NCBI RefSeq assembly: GCF_013177695.1
Contig: NZ_WOEY01000105.1
Span: 1-64,000, forward strand
Source of the DNA: Paraburkholderia solitsugae
GTDB lineage: Bacteria; Pseudomonadota; Gammaproteobacteria; Burkholderiales; Burkholderiaceae
Length of the DNA: 64,000 nucleotides
Direction of reading: 5' to 3'
Shown here one piece after another: positions 44,289-52,734 of the stretch. Numbering within the stretch: the first letter of the stretch is position 1; each line of letters begins with the position of its first letter. The position numbers were made by a program, and so were the translations under genes. The notes under the pieces were generated by a model. The model saw only the letters and a list, made by a program, of their open reading frames with translations, ran no database searches and had not been told where the DNA came from.

Positions 44289-46634
44289 TCAAAGTTCCAG
44301 CACGAGCTTCCTGCCGGCCGCGCGGGAACAGCAGGTCATCATGCGGGTATTGGATTGCCGCTCGCCTTTGGTCAGCACAACGTCCCGATGATCGACTTCG
44401 CCGGCGAGTACACGAACTTCGCACGACCCGCATAAGCCTTCTTCGCAATCGCTCTGCACATCGACGTTCGCCTTGCGCAGCGCCTCGAGCAGTGTCTGAT
44501 TGGCGGGCACCACAACGACGAGTCCCGAATCCTTCAACTCAACTTCGAACGCGTGTTCGTTAGCGGGATCGAGTGCGCCGAGCTTCGATTCGAAATGCTC
44601 GACTTTTAGTGAGTCGTCGGGCCACGCGGCGCTCGCTTCCTGCAGGGCTTCGAGCATTCGAACTGGTCCACATGCATAGACCTGCGTGCCATTTTCCACG
44701 TTCAGTGCAGTGAAATCGTTACGCGTCCCTTCATCCGACACGTACACGCGAAGCCGTTCACCATGAAGCTCGGCAAGCTCCGGTAGCAAAACCATCGAGG
44801 CCCGCGTGCGTCCGCTGAAATGAACTTCATAGTCGATGCCAAGCGTACTGGCGCGGCGCGCCATTGCACTGATGGGTGTGATTCCAATGCCGCCCGCGAT
44901 CAGGATCAGCTTCTTCGCTGATTCGTCAAGCCGGAAATGATTGCGCGGGCCACGAATTCTCAACTGCGCACCGACCTTGACGTTGTCGTGCATCCATGCC
45001 GAACCGCCGCGGCTTTCCGTCTCCCTGAGCACTGCGATTTCGAACGCTCCTGCATCATCGGGGTCCCCGCATAGCGAATACTGACGCGAGATGCCCGTTG
45101 CACCACATTCGACGTCGACATGCGAACCCGCAGTCCAGCGCGGCAGCGGCCGCCCATCCGGCGATGCAAACCTGACACGAACGATATCGGGTGTCTCGCG
45201 GGACACCGACGTAACGACAACCGGCCGGCTGAGAGCGTGTGCCGACGGCTCGCCGATGCGTACCGCACTACGCGGCTTAAGCACCGATGCGTCATTGCAC
45301 TCCGGATTCATCGCCGGGTCCCATTCGACGAGCAGATGCTCCGGGCCGCGGAACGACGTGTTGGGCACGTACGAGAAGCGCTGTGCAGAGAGGCGCATGT
45401 GCGGAAGGCGACGCGTGAACTCCTCGAGGAAGATCTGCATCTCCATGCGGGCGAGGTTCTTCCCCATGCATTGATGTGACCCGTAGCCGAACGTCAGTTG
45501 GTCGCTGGCATTCTCGCGACGGATATCGAACAGATCGGCATCCGCAAACTGATGTTCGTCGTGATTCGCTGACGACGTGACGATCAGCAGCTTCGATCCC
45601 GCAGGAATGTCGATGCCCCCCACAGTCACGTCGCGTGTTGCAAGACGCCGCCATGCCGCGACCGAACCGTTATGCCGCAAGCACTCTTCCACTGCGTTCG
45701 GAATGAGACCGGGGTCTTCGCAGATATCGCGCCATGCCTGAGGATGCTCGAGCAGCAGCTTCATGGCGTTCGCTGTGGCGTTCGCCGTCGTTTCGTGCGC
45801 GGCCACAATGCCGGCCATCATCATCGAATGCAGGTACGAGTCGGTTACGACTTCGGGCAATTCTCTCTGCTTGCGAATGCCGTATTGCATCCAGCCAGGG
45901 CCGTCCGGATCCTGACGCATCTTGTCGAGCACCTTGCCCGCGAATTGCCAGAATTTGCCGACCGCATGCGCGACTTCGACCTGCTCTTCGGGCTTGGGTC
46001 GACCCCAGGTATTGACCGTGTGCGCGATCGAGTATTCGCGCAGTGTGTCCATGTCTTCTTCCGGCACGCCCAGAAAATGCAGCGCGACGGTCAACGGCAC
46101 TTCCCAGAGCATCTGGTCGACGAGGTCCGCCTTGCCGTCGTCGATGAAACGGTCGACGTATTCGCGCGCGAGCCGCCGCACCATCGGCTCGTGATGCCTG
46201 AGCGCCTCAGGCGTAAAGGGATCCATCAGCGCGCGCCGACGCGGCATATGTGCCGGTTCGTCCTCGTTCACCAGCGTGCGATTCATTGCGTAACCGTACG
46301 AGGTCAGCACACCGTTCGCTTCGGGGCCGGTCGGAGTGATCTTTTCGAGCGCTATCGAGGGACTGAACGTGAGGTTGTCGCGGAAGATCGCCTTGATGTC
46401 GTCGTAACGGGTGACGACCCAGTAACCGAGCTTCGGGCTGTAGAACACCGGTTCCTGTTCGCGTGCCCAGCGCACGTACTCCGGCGGATCCTGCTGATAG
46501 CCGTCTTCGAACGGATCGAACTCCGCGGCCCGACGGCTGACAGGGCAACCCGACCCCGTGCGCCCCGGGTTGGCTTGCGCGCCGTGGTTGAAAGGACATG
46601 CGGAGCCACGCTCCGTTGGAATCGTCTCGCTCAT
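44289..46634 (-). CDS. Self-sufficient cytochrome P450 (CYP116B-like) with reductase domain
   Basis: 781 aa. Residues about 1-435 are a P450 (haem ligand Cys389 in FGYGSHQCMGKNLA; oxygen-activation helix AGIVAAHETTANAT; C-terminal to it RRLATRDV). Residues about 460-690 form an FMN/NAD(P)H reductase of the phthalate-dioxygenase-reductase type (RQYSLCGDP, IAGGIGITPIS). The last 90 residues are a plant-type 2Fe-2S ferredoxin with Cys730, 735, 738 and 768 (C-x4-C-x2-C-x29-C). The single chain can thus pass electrons from NAD(P)H to haem. The ATG at 46634 follows GGGAG. Divergent from an IclR gene; aromatic-acid hydroxylation or O-demethylation is a likely job (inference). Confidence 0.93.
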   Translation of the reverse strand: MSETIPTERGSACPFNHGAQANPGRTGSGCPVSRRAAEFDPFEDGYQQDPPEYVRWAREQEPVFYSPKLGYWVVTRYDDIKAIFRDNLTFSPSIALEKITPTGPEANGVLTSYGYAMNRTLVNEDEPAHMPRRRALMDPFTPEALRHHEPMVRRLAREYVDRFIDDGKADLVDQMLWEVPLTVALHFLGVPEEDMDTLREYSIAHTVNTWGRPKPEEQVEVAHAVGKFWQFAGKVLDKMRQDPDGPGWMQYGIRKQRELPEVVTDSYLHSMMMAGIVAAHETTANATANAMKLLLEHPQAWRDICEDPGLIPNAVEECLRHNGSVAAWRRLATRDVTVGGIDIPAGSKLLIVTSSANHDEHQFADADLFDIRRENASDQLTFGYGSHQCMGKNLARMEMQIFLEEFTRRLPHMRLSAQRFSYVPNTSFRGPEHLLVEWDPAMNPECNDASVLKPRSAVRIGEPSAHALSRPVVVTSVSRETPDIVRVRFASPDGRPLPRWTAGSHVDVECGATGISRQYSLCGDPDDAGAFEIAVLRETESRGGSAWMHDNVKVGAQLRIRGPRNHFRLDESAKKLILIAGGIGITPISAMARRASTLGIDYEVHFSGRTRASMVLLPELAELHGERLRVYVSDEGTRNDFTALNVENGTQVYACGPVRMLEALQEASAAWPDDSLKVEHFESKLGALDPANEHAFEVELKDSGLVVVVPANQTLLEALRKANVDVQSDCEEGLCGSCEVRVLAGEVDHRDVVLTKGERQSNTRMMTCCSRAAGRKLVLEL

Positions 46635-46662
46635 CAAAATCTCCCACTGCAAAAAGACTGTT

Positions 46663-46688
46663 TGCGTAACTATAATACGCAATGCGTA
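46663..46688. promoter_or_regulatory. Multi-half-site operator between P450 and iclR genes
   Basis: Three half-sites in 26 bp: TGCGTA (46663-46668), TACGCA (46676-46681) and TGCGTA (46683-46688). The first two form a perfect inverted repeat with a 7-bp spacer, the last two one with a 1-bp spacer. TATAAT lies at 46671-46676. It lies 29-54 bp upstream of the P450 start and is the likely IclR-protein binding site for both divergent units. Confidence 0.8.
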
Positions 46689-46752
46689 AATTGCATCCCG
46701 GGGTTTACGAGATGGTCCGCTACCACAAGGCGCGCCCCGCTAAAATGCAGCC

Positions 46753-47598
46753 ATGAAAAAAAGCTCAGTTATCACGCCGGCCGGGACGACGACCGCCGCC
46801 GCGCCGGAGCGCGGACGCCGCCAGCGCGTCCAATCCGCAACGACCGCGGTGGTCTTGCTGAAAGGCCTGGCCACGCTCGGGGGACGCGCGTCGCTGACGG
46901 CACTCGCAGCCTACGTCGACGAGAGTCCGGCGAAGGTGCATCGCTATTTGGTCAGCCTGATGGAAGAATCTCTGGTCGCGCAGGAGCCGCTCACCCAGCT
47001 GTACGTGCTGGGGACGGAATGTCTCGCGATCGGACTCGCTGCGATGAGGCTGGTCGACCCAATCAGGGTGGCCGAGCCGTCACTAGTGCTGCTCAGAGAA
47101 AGTCTTGAGGTCACCTGTTTCGTCGCGGTGATGGGTAACCGGGGTCCGACGATCGTGCGTTTTGAGGAGCCCGGCCTGCCGGTGACGGTCAACGTCCGAG
47201 TGGGCTCCGTAATGTCGGTGCTGTGGTCTGCAACGGGCCGGGTCTTTCTGGGGCTGCTGGATGAGTCCCGCGTCCGGGCAATGGCGGAAGACGAACTGGC
47301 GCACGCTCCAGCCGACCTACGAGGCCAGCTCGACGCCAACGATCCTGTCGGGCGGCTCAGAGCCGAAGTTCAGGCCGCGCAGTGTGCAACGGTCAAAGAC
47401 ACCAACCTGAAAGGAATCAGCGCGGTCGCTGCGCCGCTCTTCGACTTCAACGGCCGGCTGTGCGGAACGCTGACGGCGCTGGGGGCGACAGGAGGATTCG
47501 ACTCATCGATCGATGGGCCGATTGCCGCCGCCGTGCGACGCGAGGCACAAGCCATCAGCGTCAGACTGGGATACGTCACGGAGACACCGCGGGCGTAG
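46753..47598 (+). CDS. IclR-family transcriptional regulator
   Basis: 281 aa: a winged-helix N-terminal domain (ALAAYVDESPAKVHRYLVSL, about 56-75) and the IclR effector domain (LSLEVTCFVAVMGNRGPTIV-like segment; VSVMSVLWSATGRVFL near the middle; GGFDSSIDGPIAAAVR near the end). The N-terminus has a 30-residue disordered Arg/Ala leader. Divergent from the P450-transporter pair and probably controls it through the operator at 46663-46688 in response to an aromatic ligand. Confidence 0.92.
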   Translation: MKKSSVITPAGTTTAAAPERGRRQRVQSATTAVVLLKGLATLGGRASLTALAAYVDESPAKVHRYLVSLMEESLVAQEPLTQLYVLGTECLAIGLAAMRLVDPIRVAEPSLVLLRESLEVTCFVAVMGNRGPTIVRFEEPGLPVTVNVRVGSVMSVLWSATGRVFLGLLDESRVRAMAEDELAHAPADLRGQLDANDPVGRLRAEVQAAQCATVKDTNLKGISAVAAPLFDFNGRLCGTLTALGATGGFDSSIDGPIAAAVRREAQAISVRLGYVTETPRA

Positions 47599-48103
47599 AG
47601 GATAGCTATCAATAACCTCCGGGCAAGCGAATCGTCCCAATGCCAAGGTCTAGCAATCCACTGCACGCTCTGAGATCAACCCCTCGCGCGCTGGTTCGGC
47701 GCTTCGAACAAAGTCCGACATGCCGTATCCGACGCTTTGCGAAGGCTCTTAAGCAGATATCAAGTGGCACACATCATCTGGGTGATCTCGACGTACCAAC
47801 ACCATTCATCAAAGTCTCATCGACATGCCCAGTGGAAGAGGTGTCTCGACCACTCGTACCTGATAGGACGTCCAGCGTGAAGATTTCGACTGTCGGCCTC
47901 GACCTGACAGTAAAACTTGAACGTCCGAAATGGCCGCCAAAAGTGTCGTTCGCAACCGCTTTCGGCGATCAGCCTTTCGAAACTGGCGCAAAACGAACGG
48001 GGCTTACCCGTATCGACCAAGCAAATTTTGACATCCTTTACCTGGTGCAAACCCATCGGGTGATGGTCACCAGAGGGGGCCCACGTTCGGTTACATTACG
48101 ATA
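47599..48103. other. Region upstream of the CBASS genes
   Basis: A 154-codon frame at 47640-48104 ends in TAATG at the capV start, but its product is not protein-like at the N-terminus. Its middle contains VKISTVGLDL, the usual opening of IS110-family transposases, so this may be IS110 debris. No confident gene; the CBASS promoter should lie here. Confidence 0.4.
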
Positions 48104-49039
48104 ATGTTAGACGAAACCGACCGCCGCACACCCTTCCGCATCCTCTGCCTCGATGGCGGCGGCGCTAAAGGTTTCTACACACTGGGCGTCCTGAAGCAGC
48201 TCGAAGCGATGCTCGACAACACACCACTCTGCGAGCGCTTTGATCTCATCTTCGGGACAAGCACTGGCGCCATCATCGCGACGTTGCTCGCGCTGGGGCG
48301 CAGCGTTGATGAGATCCGTGAGCTCTATGAGGCGGAGGTTCCGCGCCTAATGAGTATGCGCGGCAGCAACGCAAGGTCGGCCGCGCTGGAGGGGCTAGCT
48401 GCCCGGGTGTTCGATGGTACGGCATTCAGCGGCATGAAGACCGGCATAGGTATCGTGACCGCCCGTTGGCTCGAAGAGAAGCCGATGATCTTCAAGGCAC
48501 ACATCGGCCAGGCTCATGGAAGCAAAGGCACCTTTAAGCCAGGCTTCGGCGCGTCCGTAGCGGACGCTGTTGTCGCCTCGTGCTCCGCCTATCCGATCTT
48601 CAACCGTAAGCTGGTCAAGACCAGCGACGGAGATGTCGAACTGATCGACGGTGGCTACTGCGCTAACAACCCGACCCTCTACGCCATCGTTGACGCAACG
48701 CAGGCACTGGGATACGCCCATGAAGATTTGCGCGTCGTCAGCCTCGGTGTCGGCAACTACCCCGAACCGCCCAAATACTGGCACAAGTGGGCCATCGAGA
48801 AGTTTTTTCTCGTCCGGCTGCTGCACAAGACATTGGGGATAAACACGCACTCCTTGGAACAGCTCGCCATGCTGCTCTGCCCGGACGTGCCCATGGTTCG
48901 CATTAACGACAGCTACACCACCCCCGACATGGCCGCCGACCTGATGGAGCACAACATCGAAAAACTGAAACTGCTCTACCGGCGCGGCCTCGAATCGTTC
49001 GGCAAGCACGAGCGCCAACTCCGACAACTTTTCTCCTGA
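48104..49039 (+). CDS. capV: CapV-type patatin phospholipase, CBASS effector
   Basis: 311 aa. Patatin motifs are all intact: oxyanion loop GGGAKGFYTLGVL (about 18-30), nucleophile Ser53 in GTSTG, and catalytic Asp182 in DGGYCANNP. In CBASS such enzymes are switched on by a cyclic (oligo)nucleotide from the linked CD-NTase and degrade the inner membrane so that the infected cell dies. The CD-NTase gene begins 9 bp after its stop. No transmembrane segment, unlike the patatin at 39260. Confidence 0.9.
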   Translation: MLDETDRRTPFRILCLDGGGAKGFYTLGVLKQLEAMLDNTPLCERFDLIFGTSTGAIIATLLALGRSVDEIRELYEAEVPRLMSMRGSNARSAALEGLAARVFDGTAFSGMKTGIGIVTARWLEEKPMIFKAHIGQAHGSKGTFKPGFGASVADAVVASCSAYPIFNRKLVKTSDGDVELIDGGYCANNPTLYAIVDATQALGYAHEDLRVVSLGVGNYPEPPKYWHKWAIEKFFLVRLLHKTLGINTHSLEQLAMLLCPDVPMVRINDSYTTPDMAADLMEHNIEKLKLLYRRGLESFGKHERQLRQLFS

Positions 49040-49048
49040 GGAGAAGCC

Positions 49049-49945
49049 GTGGCAATCCCGGAAGATGACTTGACCCGTATGGCACAGATCGGGGCGCAGA
49101 CGACGTCGAAAGATACCTACGCGACGGTGAAACTGGCCCTAGAAGCAGTTGGAACCGGCTACAGCGGCAAGAGCTACAAGATCTTCCTGCAGGGATCTTA
49201 CGGCAACGACACGAACATCATTAAGGAGAGCGATGTCGATGTGGTCATCCGGCTTGACTCGATCTTTACCTATGATTTGTCAGCCCTGCCGCCCGACCAG
49301 CAACAGGCCTTCCGGTCTTCGCACGGCGTCGCGACCTATACCCATGACCACTTTCGCAAAGACGTGCTGGGGGCCCTAACGGCGCGTTTTGGTGCCCACG
49401 TTCATGCCGGGACCAAGGCAGTAATGATTGAGCCCTTCCACAGCCGGCGGAAGGCGGACGTGCTGGTCGCGACCCACCACAGGAAGTACAACTGGTATGT
49501 GTCAGACCGAGAAGGAGAACACGACTACGTACTCGGCATTAGCTTTCACAAATCTGATGGGACACGCGTCATCAACTATCCACGGCAGCATCGCGAGAAC
49601 CTCGTTACCAAGAACCAACAGACCAGCGAATGGTTTAAGCACATCATCCGCATCTTCAAGAACGCCCGCCAGCACATGATCGAGCGTGGTCATATCAACG
49701 CCGGAACCGCGCCGTCCTACTACCTTGAAGGGCTCCTCTACAACGTGCCGACACATTGCTTTGGCGTCAGCTATGTCGACTCGATGGTGACGTCCATCAA
49801 CTGGCTGCTTGCGGCCGATCGCTCGAAGTTCCTCTGTGCGAACGAGCAATACCTGTTGCTCGACGGCAATGGCGATGTGACCTGGAACAGCCATCACTGC
49901 ACGACGTTCATGCAGGGTATCGTAGCTCTTTGGAATGGCTGGTAA
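49049..49945 (+). CDS. CD-NTase (CBASS cyclic-nucleotide synthase)
   Basis: 298 aa. The nucleotidyltransferase core is clear: FLQGSYGNDTNIIKESDVDV with G-S at 49-50 and the metal-binding pair Asp62/Asp64, and a third carboxylate Asp137 in RRKADVLVATHH. It would make a cyclic di- or oligonucleotide on sensing phage and activate CapV. Starts at a GTG with GAGGAGAAG upstream. No Cap2/Cap3 or HORMA/TRIP13 genes follow, so this is a minimal (type I) two-gene system. I cannot assign the CD-NTase clade or product from sequence alone. Confidence 0.9.
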   Translation: MAIPEDDLTRMAQIGAQTTSKDTYATVKLALEAVGTGYSGKSYKIFLQGSYGNDTNIIKESDVDVVIRLDSIFTYDLSALPPDQQQAFRSSHGVATYTHDHFRKDVLGALTARFGAHVHAGTKAVMIEPFHSRRKADVLVATHHRKYNWYVSDREGEHDYVLGISFHKSDGTRVINYPRQHRENLVTKNQQTSEWFKHIIRIFKNARQHMIERGHINAGTAPSYYLEGLLYNVPTHCFGVSYVDSMVTSINWLLAADRSKFLCANEQYLLLDGNGDVTWNSHHCTTFMQGIVALWNGW

Positions 49946-50076
49946 GCGACGTTGTCGATCCTTCTTCATCCTCATCGCGGTCGCCGAACATGGCCTTAAC
50001 GAACCACGGCCGCTCTAAGATGCGGTCTTCTTTTATTGACTCCAGAGAACCATGCGCCGCTGCAACGACACGGCTT

Positions 50077-51342
50077 TCAGTTGAATAACGTACGCTGTCG
50101 CGGCGGCAATATTCGATCCTCATCCCTGATTTGGTTCGCCGATGTCTTATGACGCCCGTCGGGCGAGACAATCTCGATCTCACCCTGCTTTGCAAGGCTG
50201 CTCAATACATCTTTGTAAATCCTCGACGTTGCGGGCGAATCGTTGCATGTGGTCGCGTGCAACGTCTCGTAACTCTGTCCATCTTCGTCCGCGTATATCA
50301 AGCGCGGAATATCAAGATGTAGCCGTTCTTCGGTGCGTTTCCTTGCATCGTCATCAAACGTATACCCAAGCTTGCCCTGCTGAGTGAACCTTTCATCGGC
50401 GTTCGTGATATAGCCAATTTTGAACATGTCCAGCCCCTCGCCACCATAGTGGATAAAGGTATTGCTGTGCTCCCAGTGAACCTCCGTCATTACATCACGC
50501 GCCTTCTGGTGCATTGATAGATGGAGTAGCCAGAAATCGCCATGCCCCTGGGTGGACCGGATAAAGAATGGCGTATGAAAACGTGACCCCGCCGATTTGA
50601 CGATGTGCGGGTAGAGTTGACTCTGAATGTAAGCGCGCCAGTCACGCTCATTATTCTTGATCTCCTGAAGACTTTTCCCCTGAAATACATTCGGCAACCC
50701 GATGCCTTCCAGCGGAGAGCGTCCGCCTTTGTCGCTCGCATATGAATTGAACGAATCGACGTTGAACGTCAAAATCACTTCAGCCCTTGGCAGCGTCTGG
50801 AAAATCTTTGCAAGCAACGGCATGGGCACTTTTGCGTAGCCGTATTGATCGAGAATAAAAATTGATCTGCCGCTTCTGGGGGTCTTTTTCCGGACATGCT
50901 CGATAATCCTGTCGGCATGCAATCGGAAGTCACCTTGAATGAGATGGATGTCCTTGCTTACGCGAGAACCGAAGCCTTGCTCGCCAATCGTCTTGGTCAG
51001 GTAGTTTGCAGCATCCCGATTCTTTTCAACAAAGATATAGTCGACGTTAAATTTGACCTTCTTTATACGCCCAGGATGATTGATTCGAACTTCTGCTTCT
51101 TCTGCGGCCTTGAGGCAAATGAAGGGCGAGCCGAGCAGAAATTGTCCCGTAACATCGTGTTCATAGGCTCCGCCGCCAGCAAATCCATCCACGATGGTCA
51201 GACGCAATTCTTCCTGATGCGGCGAACTGACCAGTGTGGGGAAATATGCTGCCAGATAACTTCGTAGAAGATCATGTTTGGCAACGCTATGCTGTTGTAA
51301 TTTTGCAGGGCCGTTTTTCCAATCATAGTGATTTTGCGGCAT
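50077..51342 (-). CDS. tcmP: Three-Cys-motif partner protein TcmP
   Basis: 421 aa, TcmP family (TIGR04474-type). The Rossmann-like start IVDGFAGGGAYEHDVTGQFL (Asp52) resembles a SAM-binding motif I, and FILDQYGYAKVPMPLLAKIF carries a D-x-Y motif where methylases have an N/D-P-P-Y; the rest is unlike known methylases. TcmP proteins are named for pairing with DUF5131 (three-Cys-motif) proteins, and that partner is 19 bp upstream on the same strand. Function unknown; the location between CBASS and an R-M-like operon suggests defence. Confidence 0.88.
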   Translation of the reverse strand: MPQNHYDWKNGPAKLQQHSVAKHDLLRSYLAAYFPTLVSSPHQEELRLTIVDGFAGGGAYEHDVTGQFLLGSPFICLKAAEEAEVRINHPGRIKKVKFNVDYIFVEKNRDAANYLTKTIGEQGFGSRVSKDIHLIQGDFRLHADRIIEHVRKKTPRSGRSIFILDQYGYAKVPMPLLAKIFQTLPRAEVILTFNVDSFNSYASDKGGRSPLEGIGLPNVFQGKSLQEIKNNERDWRAYIQSQLYPHIVKSAGSRFHTPFFIRSTQGHGDFWLLHLSMHQKARDVMTEVHWEHSNTFIHYGGEGLDMFKIGYITNADERFTQQGKLGYTFDDDARKRTEERLHLDIPRLIYADEDGQSYETLHATTCNDSPATSRIYKDVLSSLAKQGEIEIVSPDGRHKTSANQIRDEDRILPPRQRTLFN

Positions 51343-51361
51343 ATGTCCCCTAGGCTATAGC

Positions 51362-52219
51362 CTATGCCCCCCTTGGGAATTCGTCCCACGTGGAGCCATC
51401 TAGCAATCTTCCCGATTTGGTCTTCCCCACTTTGACCATGCGAATCATCTCGCCCATTCTTCCAACTACCTCGACGCGCTGGGCGCGCGCGGAAATACCT
51501 TCCTCGATGATTTCTTCAGGAGCCCAATGTCCCCATTGCTTAAAGTGAAATGGTACAGCGGCATTCCGACATTGATCACGCAGACTTTCCGCCCACACAG
51601 GATTCATCCATCTCGCATGCGCACCACTTTCACCGCCGGCAATGACCCAGTTGATGCCGGCGCTCAACGCTCCAGGCTTAGCCAACCACTGTGCGATGTC
51701 CAGCGGCCCGAGAAGAGGTTCGGCTGAAACGAAACGAACGACGACATCATGTGCGAGCAGATGGTCGACACGCTTCTCGAGCCAGTTCTGTTTCTCTGTA
51801 GAAGTGCCCAGCCAGATGTTCGCCGGCCACTTGCCATGCCAAGGGGCAAGTTTTTTTACATGCTCGATTCGTTTCGTGAGCAGCAACCAGTCCAGATGAG
51901 GCGTGGCTTCAATCAATCCCCACAGGCGTTCACGAGGGGCGTGCAAATCCTTTCGATTCTCGAATACGTCAGCCATCGAGGCGCAAAAGACCCGCCGGCG
52001 CACGCCATCAACTGCGGCCTCCTTGTTCCATTTAATCGGCTCCTGCCAGTGAGCATCCGTGAAGAACCGACGTTCCGCCTTGCTGCCCCAGATATCGGCC
52101 CCGAGCCGCTTTGCCCATGTCTCAGCGTAACAGAACTTGCAAGCCGGAGACACGCGCACACATCCCCACCACGGATTGAAAGTGTGATGCGTCCATTCGA
52201 TTTTGCTTTCCTTGCCCAT
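51362..52219 (-). CDS. DUF5131 (Gp37/Gp68-like) three-Cys-motif protein
   Basis: 285 aa. The N-terminus has Cys20-x6-Cys27-x2-Cys30 in WWGCVRVSPACKFCYAETW, resembling a radical-SAM-type iron-sulphur site, with IEWTHHTFNPWWGC the family hallmark. WLLLTKRIEHVKKL and FVSAEPLLGPLD are other conserved DUF5131 segments. Homologues occur in phages and bacteria; biochemical function is not established. It is the first gene of a two-gene operon with tcmP and is divergent from a small Xre regulator. Confidence 0.9.
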   Translation of the reverse strand: MGKESKIEWTHHTFNPWWGCVRVSPACKFCYAETWAKRLGADIWGSKAERRFFTDAHWQEPIKWNKEAAVDGVRRRVFCASMADVFENRKDLHAPRERLWGLIEATPHLDWLLLTKRIEHVKKLAPWHGKWPANIWLGTSTEKQNWLEKRVDHLLAHDVVVRFVSAEPLLGPLDIAQWLAKPGALSAGINWVIAGGESGAHARWMNPVWAESLRDQCRNAAVPFHFKQWGHWAPEEIIEEGISARAQRVEVVGRMGEMIRMVKVGKTKSGRLLDGSTWDEFPRGA

Positions 52220-52262
52220 TACACGCTCCTAGCCTCCCGTAGCACGCATTGTAGGTATTGTG

Positions 52263-52294
52263 TTTATGCATGTAAAGCATATACTCCGCATAAA
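52263..52294. promoter_or_regulatory. Operator between the DUF5131 and Xre genes
   Basis: TTTATGC (52263-52269) and GCATAAA (52288-52294) are perfect inverted repeats with centres 25 bp apart; a third half-site GCATA (52277-52281) pairs with the first (TATGC-N7-GCATA). The position between divergent genes suggests binding of the Xre protein to control both. Confidence 0.65.
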
Positions 52295-52317
52295 TTCAGT
52301 ACGCTAAAAGCAATATT

Positions 52318-52611
52318 ATGGCCTCATCTCCCGGCGAAATCGTGCGAAAAGCATGGAAGCAAACAGGCTTGAGACAGAGCGATTTTGCGTCAAAGCACGG
52401 CATTACACAATACAATCTATCGCGCTATGCGGCAGGGAAAGTGAAGCCGCCGGACGAGTTCTTGATGCAGTGCATGCATATTTTGGGGATGATCCGTCAG
52501 GAGGAAATCAGTCCTCAAGATCTGGCCGACCTGATTCAAAAGAAGTTGTCGCGCCCCGAGCAGGCGGCAGTCCGTCGCGCAGTTTATGATCTGTTATCCA
52601 ATTTTCCTTGA
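52318..52611 (+). CDS. Small Xre-family regulator
   Basis: 97 aa. The helix-turn-helix KQTGLRQSDFASKHGITQYN … SRYAAGKVKPP fills the N-terminal half; a helical C-terminal tail follows. The ATG at 52318 has no strong ribosome-binding site. It is divergent from the DUF5131-tcmP operon over a short palindromic region and is probably its regulator. Confidence 0.8.
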   Translation: MASSPGEIVRKAWKQTGLRQSDFASKHGITQYNLSRYAAGKVKPPDEFLMQCMHILGMIRQEEISPQDLADLIQKKLSRPEQAAVRRAVYDLLSNFP

Positions 52612-52734
52612 CCGCGCCATGTGAGGTCCGGGGCGCAGCTGAACTGCGGACCGAGATAAGGATGGGGAGGCTGCCCGATAAGCAGTCTCTCAATGTGCCG
52701 GGCGGTCGCGCTTTCCCATCCTTCGCCCGACGCG

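Noticed and set aside
45672-47108. 478-codon plus-strand frame opposite the P450 gene and into iclR
   Set aside because: Antisense to the P450 domain and in another frame of iclR, His/Arg-rich, no domain; a high-GC shadow.
47640-48104. 154-codon frame whose stop overlaps the capV start (TAATG)
   Set aside because: The overlap is tempting as a coupled first CBASS gene, but the product is not protein-like; only a short IS110-like opening (VKISTVGLDL) is recognisable, so it is more likely debris.
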